Shown: positions 33,880 through 46,043, numbered from the stretch's first letter. The stretch: DNA of 64,000 nucleotides from Hymenopus coronatus (GCA_030762935.1 CM060896.1:15117527-15181526), one strand, 5' to 3'. Notes: generated by a model from the sequence alone, not told the origin. Translations and numbers: made by a program.

Positions 33880-34160
33880 CATCCTCCGTGTTCTAGGAAT
33901 AACACGCTAGTGTCTGGTTTCCAAGGTCGAGGGTTCAAACCCGGCTGAGGGCGGTGAGATTTTTTCGGGCGTAAAAATCTTAGCATGACTTCCTTCGGAA
34001 GAAAAGTAAAGGGTTGGACTCGTGTCGTAGATTAACAGCACGAAAAAGAACTGCTAAAGAGGCCTCTGAACAAAATTAAGTGGTCTTTCACGCCCAATAG
34101 CGCGGGACGCTGAGAACCACCATAGCAGTTAAAGAGCGTCCAAGAATAAAACCTAATTTA
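33880..34160 (+). mobile_element. tRNA-derived SINE, family A
   Basis: Head catcctccgtgttctaggaa to gtcgagggttcaaacccggc (strong box B with stem), then tttttcgggcgtaaaaatc, cttccttcggaaga, aaagaggcctctgaacaaaa, gcgggacgctgagaaccacc and the tail agcgtccaagaataaaacc. It lies in the gypsy-like pol relic between the protease end and the reverse transcriptase. Confidence 0.88.
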
Positions 34161-34347
34161 CTTTAATTTCAGAATGGCGTTAGGAAGGTGCCATCCAGCT
34201 GCAAGTGTATCGCCATGTGTCGGAAAGGTCAAGTCACCTCCGTCATGGGAACTGGAAAAGTGGGCTCCGGCTGGAAGATTTGCTGAAACGGCGGGCGACC
34301 ATCTGACCGCCTCTACCTGGCTTCTACTTACACGATATCAGACGTAG

Positions 34348-34630
34348 TCGCCCTCATGATTGCAGTGCTAACTTCATATACCCAAGGTCGCGGGTTCAAA
34401 CCCGGTGGAGGACGATGGATTTTTTCAGACGTAAAAATCTTTAACATGGCTTCCTTCGGAAGGGAAGTAAAGCCGTTGTTCCCGTGTCGTAGATTTACGT
34501 AAAAGATCCTAAGCCTGATTAAAGAGACCTCTGAGCAAAATTAAACGGTCCTTCGTAACCAGTATAGAATGGGACGCAGAGAACCATAACAGTTAAAGAG
34601 CGTCCCTAAATAAAACTACATTTACATTTA
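34348..34630 (+). mobile_element. tRNA-derived SINE, family A
   Basis: Head tcgccctcatgattgcagtg to gtcgcgggttcaaacccggt, then the family body and tail ccctaaataaaactacattt. It interrupts the gypsy-like pol between LLTRYQ and the SDKG sequence; removing it brings these two neighbouring motifs together, so it is a true insertion. Confidence 0.88.
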
Positions 34631-35345
34631 TTTCAGTCAGACAAGGGAGTGACGATTACGGCTGCATTAACCAAGTACTCCATTTATCCTCGATACCGGA
34701 GAAGCCCGACTTATCTGGCAATCACCAAGATGTGCTTCTCTGTCGAAGGAAGTAGAGTTAAGGGACATATTGGAGGGCGTGAGATTCAGGGGGACTATTG
34801 AACTATCTGGCAAACTTTGGTACCCTTGATATCTTGGTGAAGAACAGCAAACTACGCTTCTGTCTGAACTATATAAAGTTGTAAGCCGCCACCAGAAAAG
34901 GTTGTTTGCCCTTATCCCGGCCTGGGACACCATACCCACTCTTGCTGGTGTCCTGTGGTTCTCGACTTTGGTCTTGAAATCGGGGTAGTGACAAGTGGTT
35001 CTAGAAGGCAGCATTCTCAACAAGTCAAGGATTGCCTCGTGGGGTCAGTGATTTGAGATTTGACTTACGACTCCTGCTTTCTATATTTTGGCCTCATTGT
35101 AGTTGAAAGCTACTTTGAAGATCAGATCAAGAACCAGACCAAGGAACTGCAGACGCTACAGGTCGTGAATGCGAAGAAGTGGCAACTCATCCTCAAGGAG
35201 ATGAAATAAGTGGACCACATAGTCACATGGTCTAGGATAGCAACAGATCCGGAGGGCTTGGGCAGTGAGAGTCTTACCCGAGAAATAAACGAAAATTAAG
35301 AATCTTCTTGCCTCTATACAGCTACGTCACAGGTTCCTCCAACAT

Positions 35346-35608
35346 CCCTTCACGGAGGAGCACCGGCCTTACATATGCTCCGAGGAGGAAGAGGGTGCGC
35401 GTCACGTACTTCAGTACATAATGGCGACTGGTGTTCAAAGGCGCTCAACTACCAGATCATTAGCGCACTTATTAACCAAATCATGACAAAAGCCAGAATT
35501 AAAGATTATAAATATAACAGCGAAAGTGAAATATGATACAATGTATATAAAGCTACTCATAGATAAAGCCAGAGTTAGGTGAATTCAGAAAACTATTTCG
35601 AAAAATCT
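35346..35608. other. No gene; fragment shared with 16525-16640
   Basis: gctcaactaccagatcattag, ccaaatcatgacaaaagcc and agcgaaagtgaaat here resemble the sequence at about 16525-16620, so this is another copy of a short dispersed repeat of unknown type. Confidence 0.45.
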
Positions 35609-36416
35609 GTTTTGTTCCATTCACACAATTTTCTCTACATCTCTGAGACAAATTATTGTTAATAACCTTATTCTTCTATCCACTTCAGGCTAATGGAGAT
35701 AAACATTAGCAGAAACGGTCTCATTATTTAGTTTCTTATAAGTAGAAGGGAAATAAGGTAATACACTAGGCTAAAGCGATTGTCACATGTTTTAAAATGT
35801 GGTTACTATGAGATTGAAATCTGTTTCTTTGCGTGGCCAGGAGTTGACAAGTTCCTGTGTGAGAAAATTGAAACCAATAACAAGGAATATCTCGAAAACG
35901 ATCAACTCCAGGAAAAAGATATGACTTATACTGTATCTTTTAAGGCGCTCTACATTCTTGGGTGTTTTTGTCTATTTCTTGTGGTTTACTAGTTGTGAAA
36001 AATTAAAAAAAAAAAAAAAATCATCCAGAATAAAGAGGTCTTTAGAGGCTACCCCCAGAAAATTCAAGATATATACATTTTATTTGTCATGTAAAACTCT
36101 TAAATACAAGAGATTTCAATCAAAATCGTTTTACCAATTTTTGAGAAAATAAAAATTTACGGAGTTCTTTCCATGTAAAGGATAGTTGGGATGAGGGGAT
36201 TTTTTTGAAAATATTCGAGTCGTATATTCGTGTCAAGATGCTGAACTTAAATATCAAGTTTGGTATTTAATGGATTTTTCGTTTTTGCGCTAGCTTCTCA
36301 CAATCAGAGACACATAGTCTAAAAACTTTTTTTTATTATTATTATTTTATCGTATTTTTGGGTGCAATAGGATATCTTCGCTATACAATATGTACATAGT
36401 ATGTATAGGAAAAGTA
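35609..36416 (+). repeat. R870 copy, plus
   Basis: Starts aaaatctgttttgttccattcacac and ends ctatacaatatgtacatagtatgtataggaaaagtaaaaat. The CA microsatellite is reduced to cagagacacatag, and the block after it is replaced by a T-rich and TTA-rich stretch near 36327-36350. Confidence 0.87.
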
Positions 36417-37139
36417 AAAATGATACGAAAAGTGTAATAAATATAACCGCATCCTGGTTTGATGGGTTACCTTTGATAAGAATTTAAAAATTATCTGCCT
36501 TATGGTGATCGTCCGGTAGGACCTCTGCAAGACTAACCGGCAGTTGCAGAGATTTCTGAATATGTGCTAGATCAGGCATGCTTTTGGAGGGAGGATGCTC
36601 TCCCCACCACTATACCTGCAGTAGTACCTTGTCTCATAACTGCAACGAATCAAAGGATAGTGGGGGTGCGTTAATACAATCACGGTTGCAATAGGGCATC
36701 AGTGGGGAACTGGCTACCTACTATTCAATTATGTATGAATCATATTAAATATCGATAAAATTTGAATATTCATAACTTCAATATTATTTATTGTTTTCCA
36801 ACAGTTTTAATGTATGGAAAATAAGAAGTTTTTATTATTATTATTATTTTTTTTTGAACATATGGCTACAGTTTGCTCATGCGAATTTAATAAGCAGGAT
36901 TAGCCAGCTATTATTTTGTCGATATCTGTCTCAATTGTAGTTACATTCAATCTGAATGTAGCACATAAATGTATTTTTTACTTAAACTTTCCCAACAAAA
37001 ATTAATTTATTTATAAAATTACAACCTATTACAATGAATAGAAATTTTCGATTGGTTAATGGGGGTGAATTGAATAAAATAAAACAAAGACATCTTCCGC
37101 CCTAATTCAGTTGCTAATTTTAGACCGGCTTTTATTTTT
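36417..37139. other. No gene; short dispersed repeat near 36500
   Basis: The segment gatcgtccggtaggacctctgcaagactaaccggcagt (36507-36545) resembles 16746-16785. The remaining sequence is AT-rich with no recognised content. Confidence 0.4.
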
Positions 37140-37978
37140 CACATTGTTCAAAAGTGCAAAGAGCTGCCCGCACAAGTATGTGGCTCCAACATTGTCACGA
37201 TACGTTCACAGAGGTTGCGCAAATTCCCAAACCACACCTTTCCACAATTTTGAAGAACGTTGTTCTTCTGCAGTTCTATAATCTGTAAATGATCAGAAAC
37301 ATCTTCTGGACTGACAGATAATGAATTACTGCAAAGATGAAGTTTACTTTCCATTGCTAACACTTCTCCAAACCTTGCTTCAAACATCGAATGAAGGTCC
37401 TCTAACATTTAGGAGTTATATTGACTCAAGTCAATGAGTAGGAAGTAATCCTATTTATTTTAATTTTCAACTGATCTTCTACGTTAGCACTCATGGCTGA
37501 TATTCTTGATATCACTGTGGTTCGTCCTAAAGGTATGCTTTTAAATTATCTACTGTGTCAGGACAAATTTCCTCTGCAACGTTAATGAGGCACTTTTTAA
37601 TAAACTCTCCTTCAGTGAAGGGCTCATTTGCTTCAGCTATAAACCTTGTAACTTGCACGTAACAATTTGATGGTTGAATCGTTCAGGTTTTGTTATTCAT
37701 TTAAGACGTGATCGGAACCTGGATCTTTGTGTTTTGATTGGTGGTTTAAGAAATCCACTTTTAGTTTATTGCATCTAAGTTTAGGCGTAGCATTACGAAG
37801 TTTGCAATCATTATACTGTTGAAAACGGCAGTTAGTAAAAGGCCTCCCAATATTATACTGTGAAAGCACTGTTAGCTGCTTATGACAAATTAAACAACAA
37901 GCTTTATCACTGTGAAGCATAAAAAAGTACTGTTCCTCCCATGAAGGATGAAATGTGTACCGTGACATGCTGCCAGTG
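37140..37978 (-). pseudogene. hAT-family transposase relic (GTF2IRD2/EPM2AIP1-like type)
   Basis: Minus strand. The N-terminal part has YTFHPSWEEQYFFMLHSDKA followed by CCLICHKQL (zinc-binding, BED-like C-x2-C) and then FLNHQSK; next come EANEPFTEGEFIKKCL, the ...GRTTVISRISAMSANVEDQLK stretch with frame changes (near 37480-37610), and finally MLEDLHSMFEARFGEV and QIIELQKNNVLQNC near 37260-37400, ending close to the hAT dimerisation region. These strings are typical of the hAT-derived protein group that includes GTF2IRD2 and EPM2AIP1. Most of the middle (catalytic) domain is absent. It directly abuts the LINE on its right. Confidence 0.78.
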
Positions 37979-37984
37979 CTTCTT

Positions 37985-40900
37985 TGATCGACCTGAGGGG
38001 TTGTTTGCTTGTACACGTAACTGCTCGAATGAAGCGACGTTGTGGGTAGTGGCTTTTTGCCAAGACCAGGTGGAATGAGGAATAGAGGGGAATGTCACTC
38101 GATGACACGCCTGTGCTAGATGAACGCACTCTAACAACAAATGACGGACCACCAAATCTTCTGTACATAGCGGACATATAGAATCAGGTTTACTCTTAAG
38201 AAGGTAATTATGTATAAAACTGCAGTAGCCAATAGGTAATCGAGCCAATATCATCTCCTCACGTAGAGGTAGACCAGTGTTGACTGAAAACTCCTTCATT
38301 ACGCTAAGATTGTTTCCGAGGAGAGCTGATCACTTTTCATGCCAGTACGAAAGTACCGCTCTCCGCGCAACAAGTCTAAAGTTTTCGAATGTTACACAAG
38401 CAATTTTAGTACTGGGATCTGCAGTTGCCGTTTTTTATGTCAAATCCGGCAGTTCATTCCCCGGCAAGCCAAAGTGACTATGAAACCATGCGCACTCAAC
38501 ATTAAGGCCGGAAGTATGTGAAGCGTGGAGAGAATCCTAGATGCGCTGCACGAAAGAATGTTAGTTGTACAGCTCACTAAGACTCTGAAGTATAATAAGG
38601 GAATTGCTCATAATAAGGCACTCATCCGAATTTCGACGGCGTATATGCAGAATGGCTCGGTATATTGAATGTAGCTCTGCACGATAAATGGATGTGCTAC
38701 TGTGAAAACTGAATGTATGTAATATGTATCCATAAAAAAGGCACATCCGACAGCATAGGTGTACTTACTTCTATCAGTGTATTTACAAATTCGGTCATTG
38801 CAATTCCACAAAAAATTCTAAAAAAAAAACCATGTACGGATATTAGATATAGACATCGTAAACATCCGGTATGCCTTCATCCCGAGATCTATATGGGATG
38901 TCTCACGTAACCAAAGTACATCATTCCCCTTATGCATCCGTAATAAACTTGAATCGGATCATTGCGCGATAAAGTCGCAAGAAGACTCTCTGATCCGCTT
39001 CACAAGATTTGCCACTTAGTATCCGCAAACTATACAGAGAACGGTCACATTGCGCTTTCTGTATTGCTATATGTGGTGCCCAACATAGTTTTCTATGAAT
39101 ATCAACCCAAGGAATCTCATCTGCGAATGATAGTAAAACTGGACCAGATCGCAGCGAAGCTGGTAATCGCCTCCTGTGGCACCAGAGTTTAACGGAGAGT
39201 GACCGCTCAGTGTAGAAACCAAAGCCGTTTTTAGAGTTCCAATCTCAAAGATCGTCTAAACACTGCTGCAGAGGGGTTACTAAAACGGCGTAGATGCGCT
39301 GAAAAATACAATAGACCTCAAAGTCTCTACGCATAAGGACGATACACCTGGGGGAACACATTTCGATAAAAAAATAATTTCTGCAGCAAACAGCGTGAGG
39401 TTTTGTACCGATCCCTCTGGCACTCCGTTCTCTTGAACAAAAACATTACAAAAAGAAGAAAAAAAAAAAAAAGAAGAAGAAAAACCGAGTCAACTCTACA
39501 CGGAAAACGCGGTCCCTCATAAACATCTAAATGAATAACGATAGTGTCAAAATATGTTTCAGTAGTATGGGAATGTAATATCCCTGCTTGTCAACACGCA
39601 TCTTCACTATCATAAGCCTTTTCGAGGTCAAAGAGTATCTCAAATGATTGCAGTTTTCATAAATCCGTTCATGATCTGCTTCGAAATCGAGACAAGATGA
39701 TCAGCTTTTGAACGATGTAGTCGAAAACTGCACTGGATGTTGGTCAGTAAATTGTGAGTTTCCAGCCACCATGCCAACGATCCATTGATTATGCGTTCCA
39801 TCACCTTGCAAACACAACTGATACGGGTACAAGTTTCAAAATAGGTATGAGTGTTTCCTCCCACAACTTGGCGTCAACCCAAATACGGTTATAGACCTCG
39901 AGCAGAAAAGTTTTATCTTCAGAGAGATGTTACTACATTTGGACATGGATTACATCTGGTCAGAGTTTTGTGAAGATGAAAGTGAACTGTCTAACTCCGC
40001 CATGGTGAAGAGGCATTGTAATCTGCAAGATTTCCAGAACGAAAATAGAAACCAATCCCTGAGCCTTTACAGGAAGAAATTTAGGCGAATAATTATCTGA
40101 GCCAGACACTTGAGCAAAAACACTGCCAGAAGTGCCACGTTAAGCTATCGACAACTGCTCCTGCAGTTGTTTTAAGACCGGCGATTGGCATTTGGATCGA
40201 TTTTCCGGCCACGCGCTTTAATTTATCCCATAGGACACGGGAGGTGTATGTCGATTAAACGAAGCTACCAATTTGCTCCATTATGTCTTTTTGCTATCCT
40301 TAATAACTTGTCTAGATATGGCATGCATCTTATACTACATCGGGTTAGCTAGTGTTGGGCAACGTCTGACACCACGCCTGCGAGCAGGAATGGCATTCCG
40401 GCATTCATCCGTCTACCAAGGTACCGGAAATCGATGACAGGGTTGGACAGTTGACCGCGGAATAGACTGCTCATTAGCAGCAAGAATTGTCTGTGTGAAA
40501 TGTTCGACTAAAACAGTAAAAAAAAAAAAAAAAAAAAAAAAGTGGTGCTCCTTGTAATTAAAACAGCCAACTGGGAGTAAGGGTTCTAGTTTGCTTGATT
40601 CAAGCACTATCTAGGGTAAATGTGTGAAACTCATATCTTGTGTTAAGAGACAAATACTATGGCATGTAAATTGATCACTAAAGTGTAAATCAGAGTCGAT
40701 TTTCCACTGTAAGGAAAATGTTAAATATGAACAAACTACTACATCCATGTGAGAAAAGTTCTCTTGTTTTAGGAGAGTATAATTGCCAAGAAATCGAAAA
40801 TTGGCTTACCTCTCCCGCAAGACCAAGGTGAGCCCCAAAGGGGATGGGGGCATCCACTTCGCTTACCAACAGAAAAGATGTTGGCAGCTGTAAAATTAAA

Positions 40901-41300
40901 TGTTCTAAATCAGTGAGGGAGAGGTCATCATTACAAATTGTGAATGTGGTAGACGGCAGTTTAATCACTACAGTGACAGACTGGATGTCAGCTTGTAAGG
41001 ATACAGATTCCGCGAATATATCATCTCTGATAAGCATCATTGTGCCACAGTGCTCAGGAACATCCTCTTCCGGTGATAGCTCACACCTGACAGGGGTGTA
41101 CCGTTTGGTTTTAAAGTTGTCTTGTGAACGGAACTTAGTCTCTTACAAACATACGACCAAAGAATCATTCTGGTTGGGCAAGAGTTCAAGCTTTCGTAGA
41201 TGTGTTTTTATTACGCTATGTTCCATTATAGAATAGGTATGGTCCTTATTATGCGATAAGTTCTACATTGTGGTCATTTTTATTTTGAAGGCTGCGGCGA
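37985..41300 (-). pseudogene. LINE ORF2 (endonuclease-RT-RNase H), broken
   Basis: Protein for target-primed reverse transcription, decayed. From the 5' side: apurinic-type endonuclease about 41300-40700 (LVVCL-ETKF, then MLIRDDIFAESVSLQADIQS and LLVSEVDAPIPFGAHLG in place of the usual D-N-AHHPLWG); linker with NAGMPFLLAGVV and HTPP; reverse transcriptase about 40060-39250 (MAELDSSLSSSQNS, VMERIINGSLAWWLETHNLL, IQCSFRLHRSKADHLVS); RNase H about 38810-38400 (YTDRSK, YRAELHSIYRAILHIRRR); and the final cysteine-histidine finger CPLCTEDLVVRHLLLEC near 38150. Stops and frameshifts occur throughout. The end of the open frame runs into hAT sequence. Confidence 0.82.
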
Positions 41301-41849
41301 TAGGTTCAGTATTCTTTTTTTGGTATCGATGAGGAAGATCCTGCCTCTTAGTCACTGTTCTTCTGGTAGTGAGGGCAGCGTCTCCTTCATGGGAAAAGAC
41401 CCCTTTCCAACAACCTTGAACCAATTGGATCGGCGAAAATGAAGGTCGCCGACCTGAGTGCTTCCCAGAAGATTCCTCAAAGAGGGTGTGCGTAGAGATT
41501 TATGTAGACACTTCATTGTTTTGAGAGCTTTATGCTTTCTTTGTGGAAGTTAGTTTTTTAAAAGTTGGTATTGAATATTATTTCAAGTGCATTTTATATT
41601 ACCACCTGCCTAATATTGATTAAGGTCAGTTCTTTGGTTGCGATGTAGTTTAGCGCTTTTTATAGATGTAGCAGATGTTGATACTGCTTGGATGTTGAAG
41701 TCAAAGGCTTAAGAAGTGATCTATCTGCAATAATAGCCAGTTTATATCGCAGGTATGAGTTACAATTTCCCGACTTGGAACCGATTTAACTGCAACTGAG
41801 ATATGGGTACCAGACTTAGGGACAGAGGTTTGACGAATTCGCAAGAGTT

Positions 41850-42420
41850 GCCTGTTTCTCTTTATACGGAATCTCCTGGAACGGCCTTTTCCTCTGCAAA
41901 ACACAGACAATTACGGGAAATAGCCGCATGTTCACCGTTGCAGTTAAGATACATTGCCGCACGTTGCAGCTGACATGCATTATCCGTCGTACGAGATATC
42001 ACCGCAATTGACTCAGTAGACAGAGTTGTAGAATTCTTTGTTATAGTTAAATTGCTGAGATTTATAACATCTGAACGGATTCGGAATATACGACCTGACC
42101 TCGATGAATTCTTACCCCGTCATAATCCTTTGTGGAAGATAAATCAGGTCAAAGGTAAGAAACAAAGTAGGTAGGCACAATGCTGAAATGTGATGCCTAG
42201 ATCAACAAGATTTTCTTGAATTTTCTCAATGATCAAACCATTCAATGCACGGGTGATTACCTCAACGTGCGAAAAGTTCAAAGTCTTTTGGCTTATACCT
42301 TAGACATTTCCCAGTCTGGGATGGTGATTTTGTTCTACCAGGAGCGTGGCGTTACGAGCTATAATGTAAGATTTTACAGGACCAGCAAATTTATCAAGAC
42401 CCTTTGAATCTCAAAATAGT
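41850..42420 (-). pseudogene. LINE ORF1 (gag-like), broken
   Basis: Minus-strand pieces KGLDKFAGPVKS, NATLLVEQNHHPRLGN, VITRALNGLIIEKIQENLVD and LGITFQHC follow the layout of gag-like ORF1 proteins of jockey-type LINEs. A zinc-knuckle remnant, YLNCNGEHAAISRNC-like, lies near 41900-41960, and the first knuckles appear deleted between 42060 and 42000. The protein would bind element RNA; here it is not functional. Confidence 0.68.
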
Positions 42421-42941
42421 TCAATTGAGATCTGCCTTCCTTCCTCATTTCTGTTAAAAATCAAGTAGAGAGGATGACAACACTCTACTACTTTTTTTCC
42501 TACCTCAATACCATATTTAATGGAATTTTGGTTTCTGCCACTCCCAGTGCTCCCCACCAACCACGGAGTCTAATGAGGGATTACTTCATGGGTTGGCATG
42601 GTTACACAAGGGATATAGCAGGCTCGCTGTCCCACTAACCCTGGAGTTCTGTAGTACCTAGTCCTGGCTGATTGACTAGGTGTGGGTTAGTCCCTAGCCT
42701 CCCCTTTAAGTGAAGTAGAAACCAAAACGGTGTATTGAGTCGCGCACTCTCCCTTGAAAAGTCAGAAGATCCAGTTCCAGATACGCAACCCTCAACCGAC
42801 TAGAACATTTTTTCCACTGACATGGGTCTCCAAGCACTGCCTACAGTGTGATAAAAAATTAATCGCTATACCAAACCCTGAGTGACACCTGTGGCGGTTT
42901 GCATGTCGACTATTCTGCAAGTTTTCTGCCATATGATTGTC

Positions 42942-42985
42942 AGGTATAAAAGGGGAGAATGAACCCTGCAGATAGTTCGGTTTTC
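42942..42985 (+). promoter_or_regulatory. Possible TATA-type core promoter
   Basis: ggtataaaaggggag at about 42939-42953 is a strong TATA sequence, and tagttcgg/ttttcaactgg 25-40 bases later could hold an initiator. Downstream, an open stretch without a good start (43063-43220, ending ILK-stop) follows, of unknown nature. It lies just beyond the estimated 5' end of the minus-strand LINE and points away from it. Sequence match only. Confidence 0.25.
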
Positions 42986-43019
42986 AACTGGAGCATATAG
43001 TGTGCAGCAGTTTAGTTAG

Positions 43020-44395
43020 TTTCGACAGGAAATTTGTAACTTTCAGTAGTAGCCACCGCTACAGTGAACATCAAAAAGAAACTATACAACAAAATTGCTG
43101 TGGAAGCAAAACAAAAGCATTTATTAATGAACAAATCAATAGAAGAAATAAAGAGTTGTTTGTGTGATAAAGCAGAAATGTTATGGTATTTGCCTTTTTT
43201 GCAGAGGAGTGACATCCTGAAATAATACACTTTCTATGAAAAATTGCTGACTCTTTTCTAAATATCCAGTTAGTTTTTGCTAGTGACTTTGAGCAGGTAG
43301 ATTGTATTCATCTGATGTTTCACTGCAGTTTCATGGTCCATGGAAGAAACTGGACTCTAAATATGCCTAAGACAAAGCCTATGGAAGTAATAAAAAAAAA
43401 AAAAACTTTTTTTCTGCAACAACTTATTTCTGAAATTAGAGCAAAGATATTTTCTACTGATGAAAGTTGGCATCCGTTTCTACAAATATGATTCTATTAC
43501 ACCTATTTCAGTTTAGTTTTCCAGTATGTCTATTACTGGTTCATGCATCGGAAGATTCCGTTCATGTATATTTTTAACACTATATGTGGCATACTTCTAG
43601 AATGTTGAATTTTTTTAAGCATATTCCTTAAATGAATAATTGAAACTGAAATTATTAATAGTTTAGACCACCCTTTTATACCATTTTCCAGTTCTTAGGT
43701 CCTTTGGATATACTTAGGTCTTTTTAAAGATCCTTTCAGGCAATTTAAAATGTTCTAGTCCTGCTTATAAATAACAGAATCTCACAAACCTCTATATCCA
43801 ACACATCCTTTCACAGCTTGTGAAACAGTTAAAAATATTTATGAATGTTATTTTCTCTAAGCTTAACATTTTCTATTAGGATCCTTTTAGAGTATGTTAT
43901 ATTGTTTAATAAAATGTTGAGCTAGTTATATCATTGTATGTTATTTACTGTACATTGTGTTATTGTATGTAAAAAAAAATATGTAATCCTAAAACACTTA
44001 GGTAAAATAGGGTTAATAAATGAAGATTCAACAACAACGATGATGATGGTATCCTTCAACAGGTCTTGCTTACATTTCCAGATAAGATCATTTATAATTT
44101 TTTGTCCAATAAGTTGAATATCTATAAATCTCTTCTATAAGATGACTTTCAAACTATCAATGGCCCGCAAATTTAGTGTATGTAGATCAGAGATCATCAC
44201 GGACAGTAATACTGTATAATCTATATGGGATTATGTTCTATTTGTAGTTTTTCAAATGAACAAATTTTATTTTCTTGCTTCTGGCAGTATTGCCTTGCTA
44301 TTATTGCATAATCACAAAAGCATCTTAAATAATACTTAAGGGAAAAGACTCTTTTAGTATTGCTACAGTTTTGTATACAGAAGCATGTGCTGAAT
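43020..44395. other. No gene recognised; possible retroposon tail at 44000-44050
   Basis: AT-rich. The stretch aataaatgaagattcaacaacaacgatgatgatgg near 44015-44050 looks like the simple-sequence tail of a retroposon. No coding region recognised. Confidence 0.4.
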
Positions 44396-44399
44396 CACA

Positions 44400-44535
44400 A
44401 ACTCACATGGAACCAGCAGCGAAAAGAAGCAAATATGAAGCAAGCTTCAAGTTAAAAGGCATAAAACAGGCTAAAGAATTGAATATCTATGCTGCAGTAG
44501 GGCAGAAAGGGAGAACTTGGGTACCGACAAATGAG
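44400..44535 (+). pseudogene. Short helix-turn-helix fragment of a pogo/Tigger-like element
   Basis: AAKRSKYEASFKLKGIKQAK followed by ELNIYAAVGQKGRTW resembles the Brinker/homeodomain-like DNA-binding start found in pogo-type transposase families (KRxxYxASFKLKxIxxAK then NxxAA). Only about 45 codons are recognisable and no catalytic part follows. Confidence 0.5.
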
Positions 44536-44757
44536 ATGATTTTTCAGGATTTTAAATACATTTGTTTTATATACATAAACGAACCACGAAGTGTATGTAT
44601 GCATGCTCATCACTTCCGAACAATTGTACCAAATAGAACAATTCTTTATTTATTTATTTATTTTTTTTTTTTTGTATTGTTCATTATTGTCATGACAAGG
44701 TTTGTAGAAACCAATGTAAATACAATGGTATCATTTCCCATGAAAACATTATGGACA

Positions 44758-45948
44758 TATACAAGATGTGGCAATAAAGGAATGGACTAATTGTTGTGCA
44801 CATTTCTGGCTCCTTCAATGACAAAGAGAAGAGTGAGGGATTGGCCTTGGGATTCTCCCTGACATGCGTACAAAACTTCACACTGCTGTGGTGGTGGTGT
44901 GAGAAGGCTATGAGCTTTGGTCGTGTGTCTGAACTCTGGCAGAATAATGCTATGCTCAAATTTCTCACAAAACTTGGAAATCCTGCCACAGAAACTTGCA
45001 ATTTGTTGAAACAAGTTTATAACAATCAGTGTCTATCTTGTACGCAAGTTTTCGAATGGGTTAAGAGGTTCAAGGACTATAGGGAAGACGTCAAAGACGA
45101 TCTGAAATGAGGCCATCCTTCACTTTGAAAACTTAAGAGAATGTGAGAAGATTGGTAGAATAAGTTCGGTAGAATTGTTTGAGATGAACATTCAAGCAGT
45201 TTCAGAACTTGCCTGCATCAATAAGGAAACTGTTAGACAGAATTTGCATGATAAAGGTTTGTGCCAAGAATCCTTACTAATGAGCAACAGTAACATCAAC
45301 TGGGCTGACACTCTTGATAACATTGAAAATGGCCCTGATTTCCTCTGCAGAGTAATTACTTGTGATGAAACATGGTTATTCCATTATGATCCAGACTAAA
45401 GGACAATTCATGCATTTGAAGAGCCCTCAATCCCCTAGGAAGAAGAAAGTGCGCATGAATAAAGCAAAATTCAAAGCAATGATGATTTTTTTTTCGATAT
45501 TCGAGAGGTTATATACATTGATGGAGTGCGTGAAGGTCAGTTTATTATACAACTGTTCTGAAGATACTCCATGAACCATATCTGTGGAAGAATCATTCCT
45601 GGATTCTTCATCAGGATAACACACCTGAACACAAAACAATGTCTTTGAAGAGGTTTTCGGAATATCCACTGTATTTGCCTGACCTAAAACCATGCAATTT
45701 TTTTCTCTTCCCAAAAGTGAGGTCTGCGCTCAAAGGAACCAGGTTCGAGTCCATGGATGTAGTGAAGGAAAAAGCGAAGCGACTCCTCAACAACATAACA
45801 AAAAAGTCTTGCAGCACTGCTTCAAATAATGGAAAATTCACATGGAGCAGTGCAGGGATCAAAGAGGAAACTACATTGACGGGGATGACATTTCAGTTGT
45901 GTAAGTTTATTCAATAGCAAGCCAGAGCATGAGTCTGGGTATACCTTG
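44758..45948 (+). mobile_element. mariner-family DNA transposon, decayed
   Basis: Left end tacaagatgtggcaataaag and right end (reverse complement) tacaaggtatacccagactc form a weak inverted repeat, and both sides have TA. The 1.19 kb size is slightly short for mariner because of internal deletions. A third mariner lineage in the window. Confidence 0.82.
44905..45915 (+). pseudogene. mariner transposase, broken
   Basis: N-terminal helix-turn-helix (NAMLKFLTKLGNPATETCNL, QVFEWVKRFKDYREDVKDDL), second helix region (NKETVRQNLHDKGLCQESLL), VITCDETWLFHYDPD with the first catalytic D near 45363, SPQSPRKKKVRM, FDIRE-, LHQDNTPEHKT (second D near 45618) and LPDLKPCNFFLFPKV, where the third catalytic acid reads N. 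A deletion shortens the stretch between the second and third acids. Many stops and frame changes. Confidence 0.85.
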
Positions 45949-46043
45949 TATACCAAGCACTTCTCTTGCCAATTGTTTGAATGAGATCTAATTTAAAGTA
46001 AGAGATGAAGCTTTCCTGACAACATATTAACTCTATTCTAGGG

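Larger units (their letters stand above)
33530..35345 (+). pseudogene. Ty3/gypsy-like LTR retrotransposon pol relic, split by two SINEs
   Basis: Three blocks in the normal pol order. 33530-33800: end of an aspartic protease and its linker, with VVGLDALRSHEATV and FRDPQGNLTDNIIV. 34165-34345: linker before reverse transcriptase (RFAETAGDHLTAS, LLTRYQ). 34632-35345: reverse transcriptase, with SDKGSDDYG-like sequence, KLRFCLNYIKL (palm start), LPLSRP, KAAFSTSQGL, and after a gap IATDPEGLG and PRNKRKLRIFLPLYSY, the thumb region. Many stops and frameshifts and no YxDD block found; no LTRs were recognised. Family assignment is from order and motif pattern. Confidence 0.75.
37979..42800 (-). mobile_element. 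Jockey-like non-LTR retrotransposon, about 4.8 kb
   Basis: A minus-strand element with ORF1 (gag-like, 41850-42420) and ORF2 (37985-41300: endonuclease, reverse transcriptase, RNase H, terminal zinc-finger) in the proper order. The 5' end is estimated near 42800 and the 3' end is cut at about 37979 by hAT sequence, with no poly-A tail. The domain layout with RNase H and the sequence style fit the jockey/I group; jockey-like is a best guess. Poly-A (minus poly-T) runs at 39460-39480 and 40518-40542 are local insertions. Confidence 0.8.
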
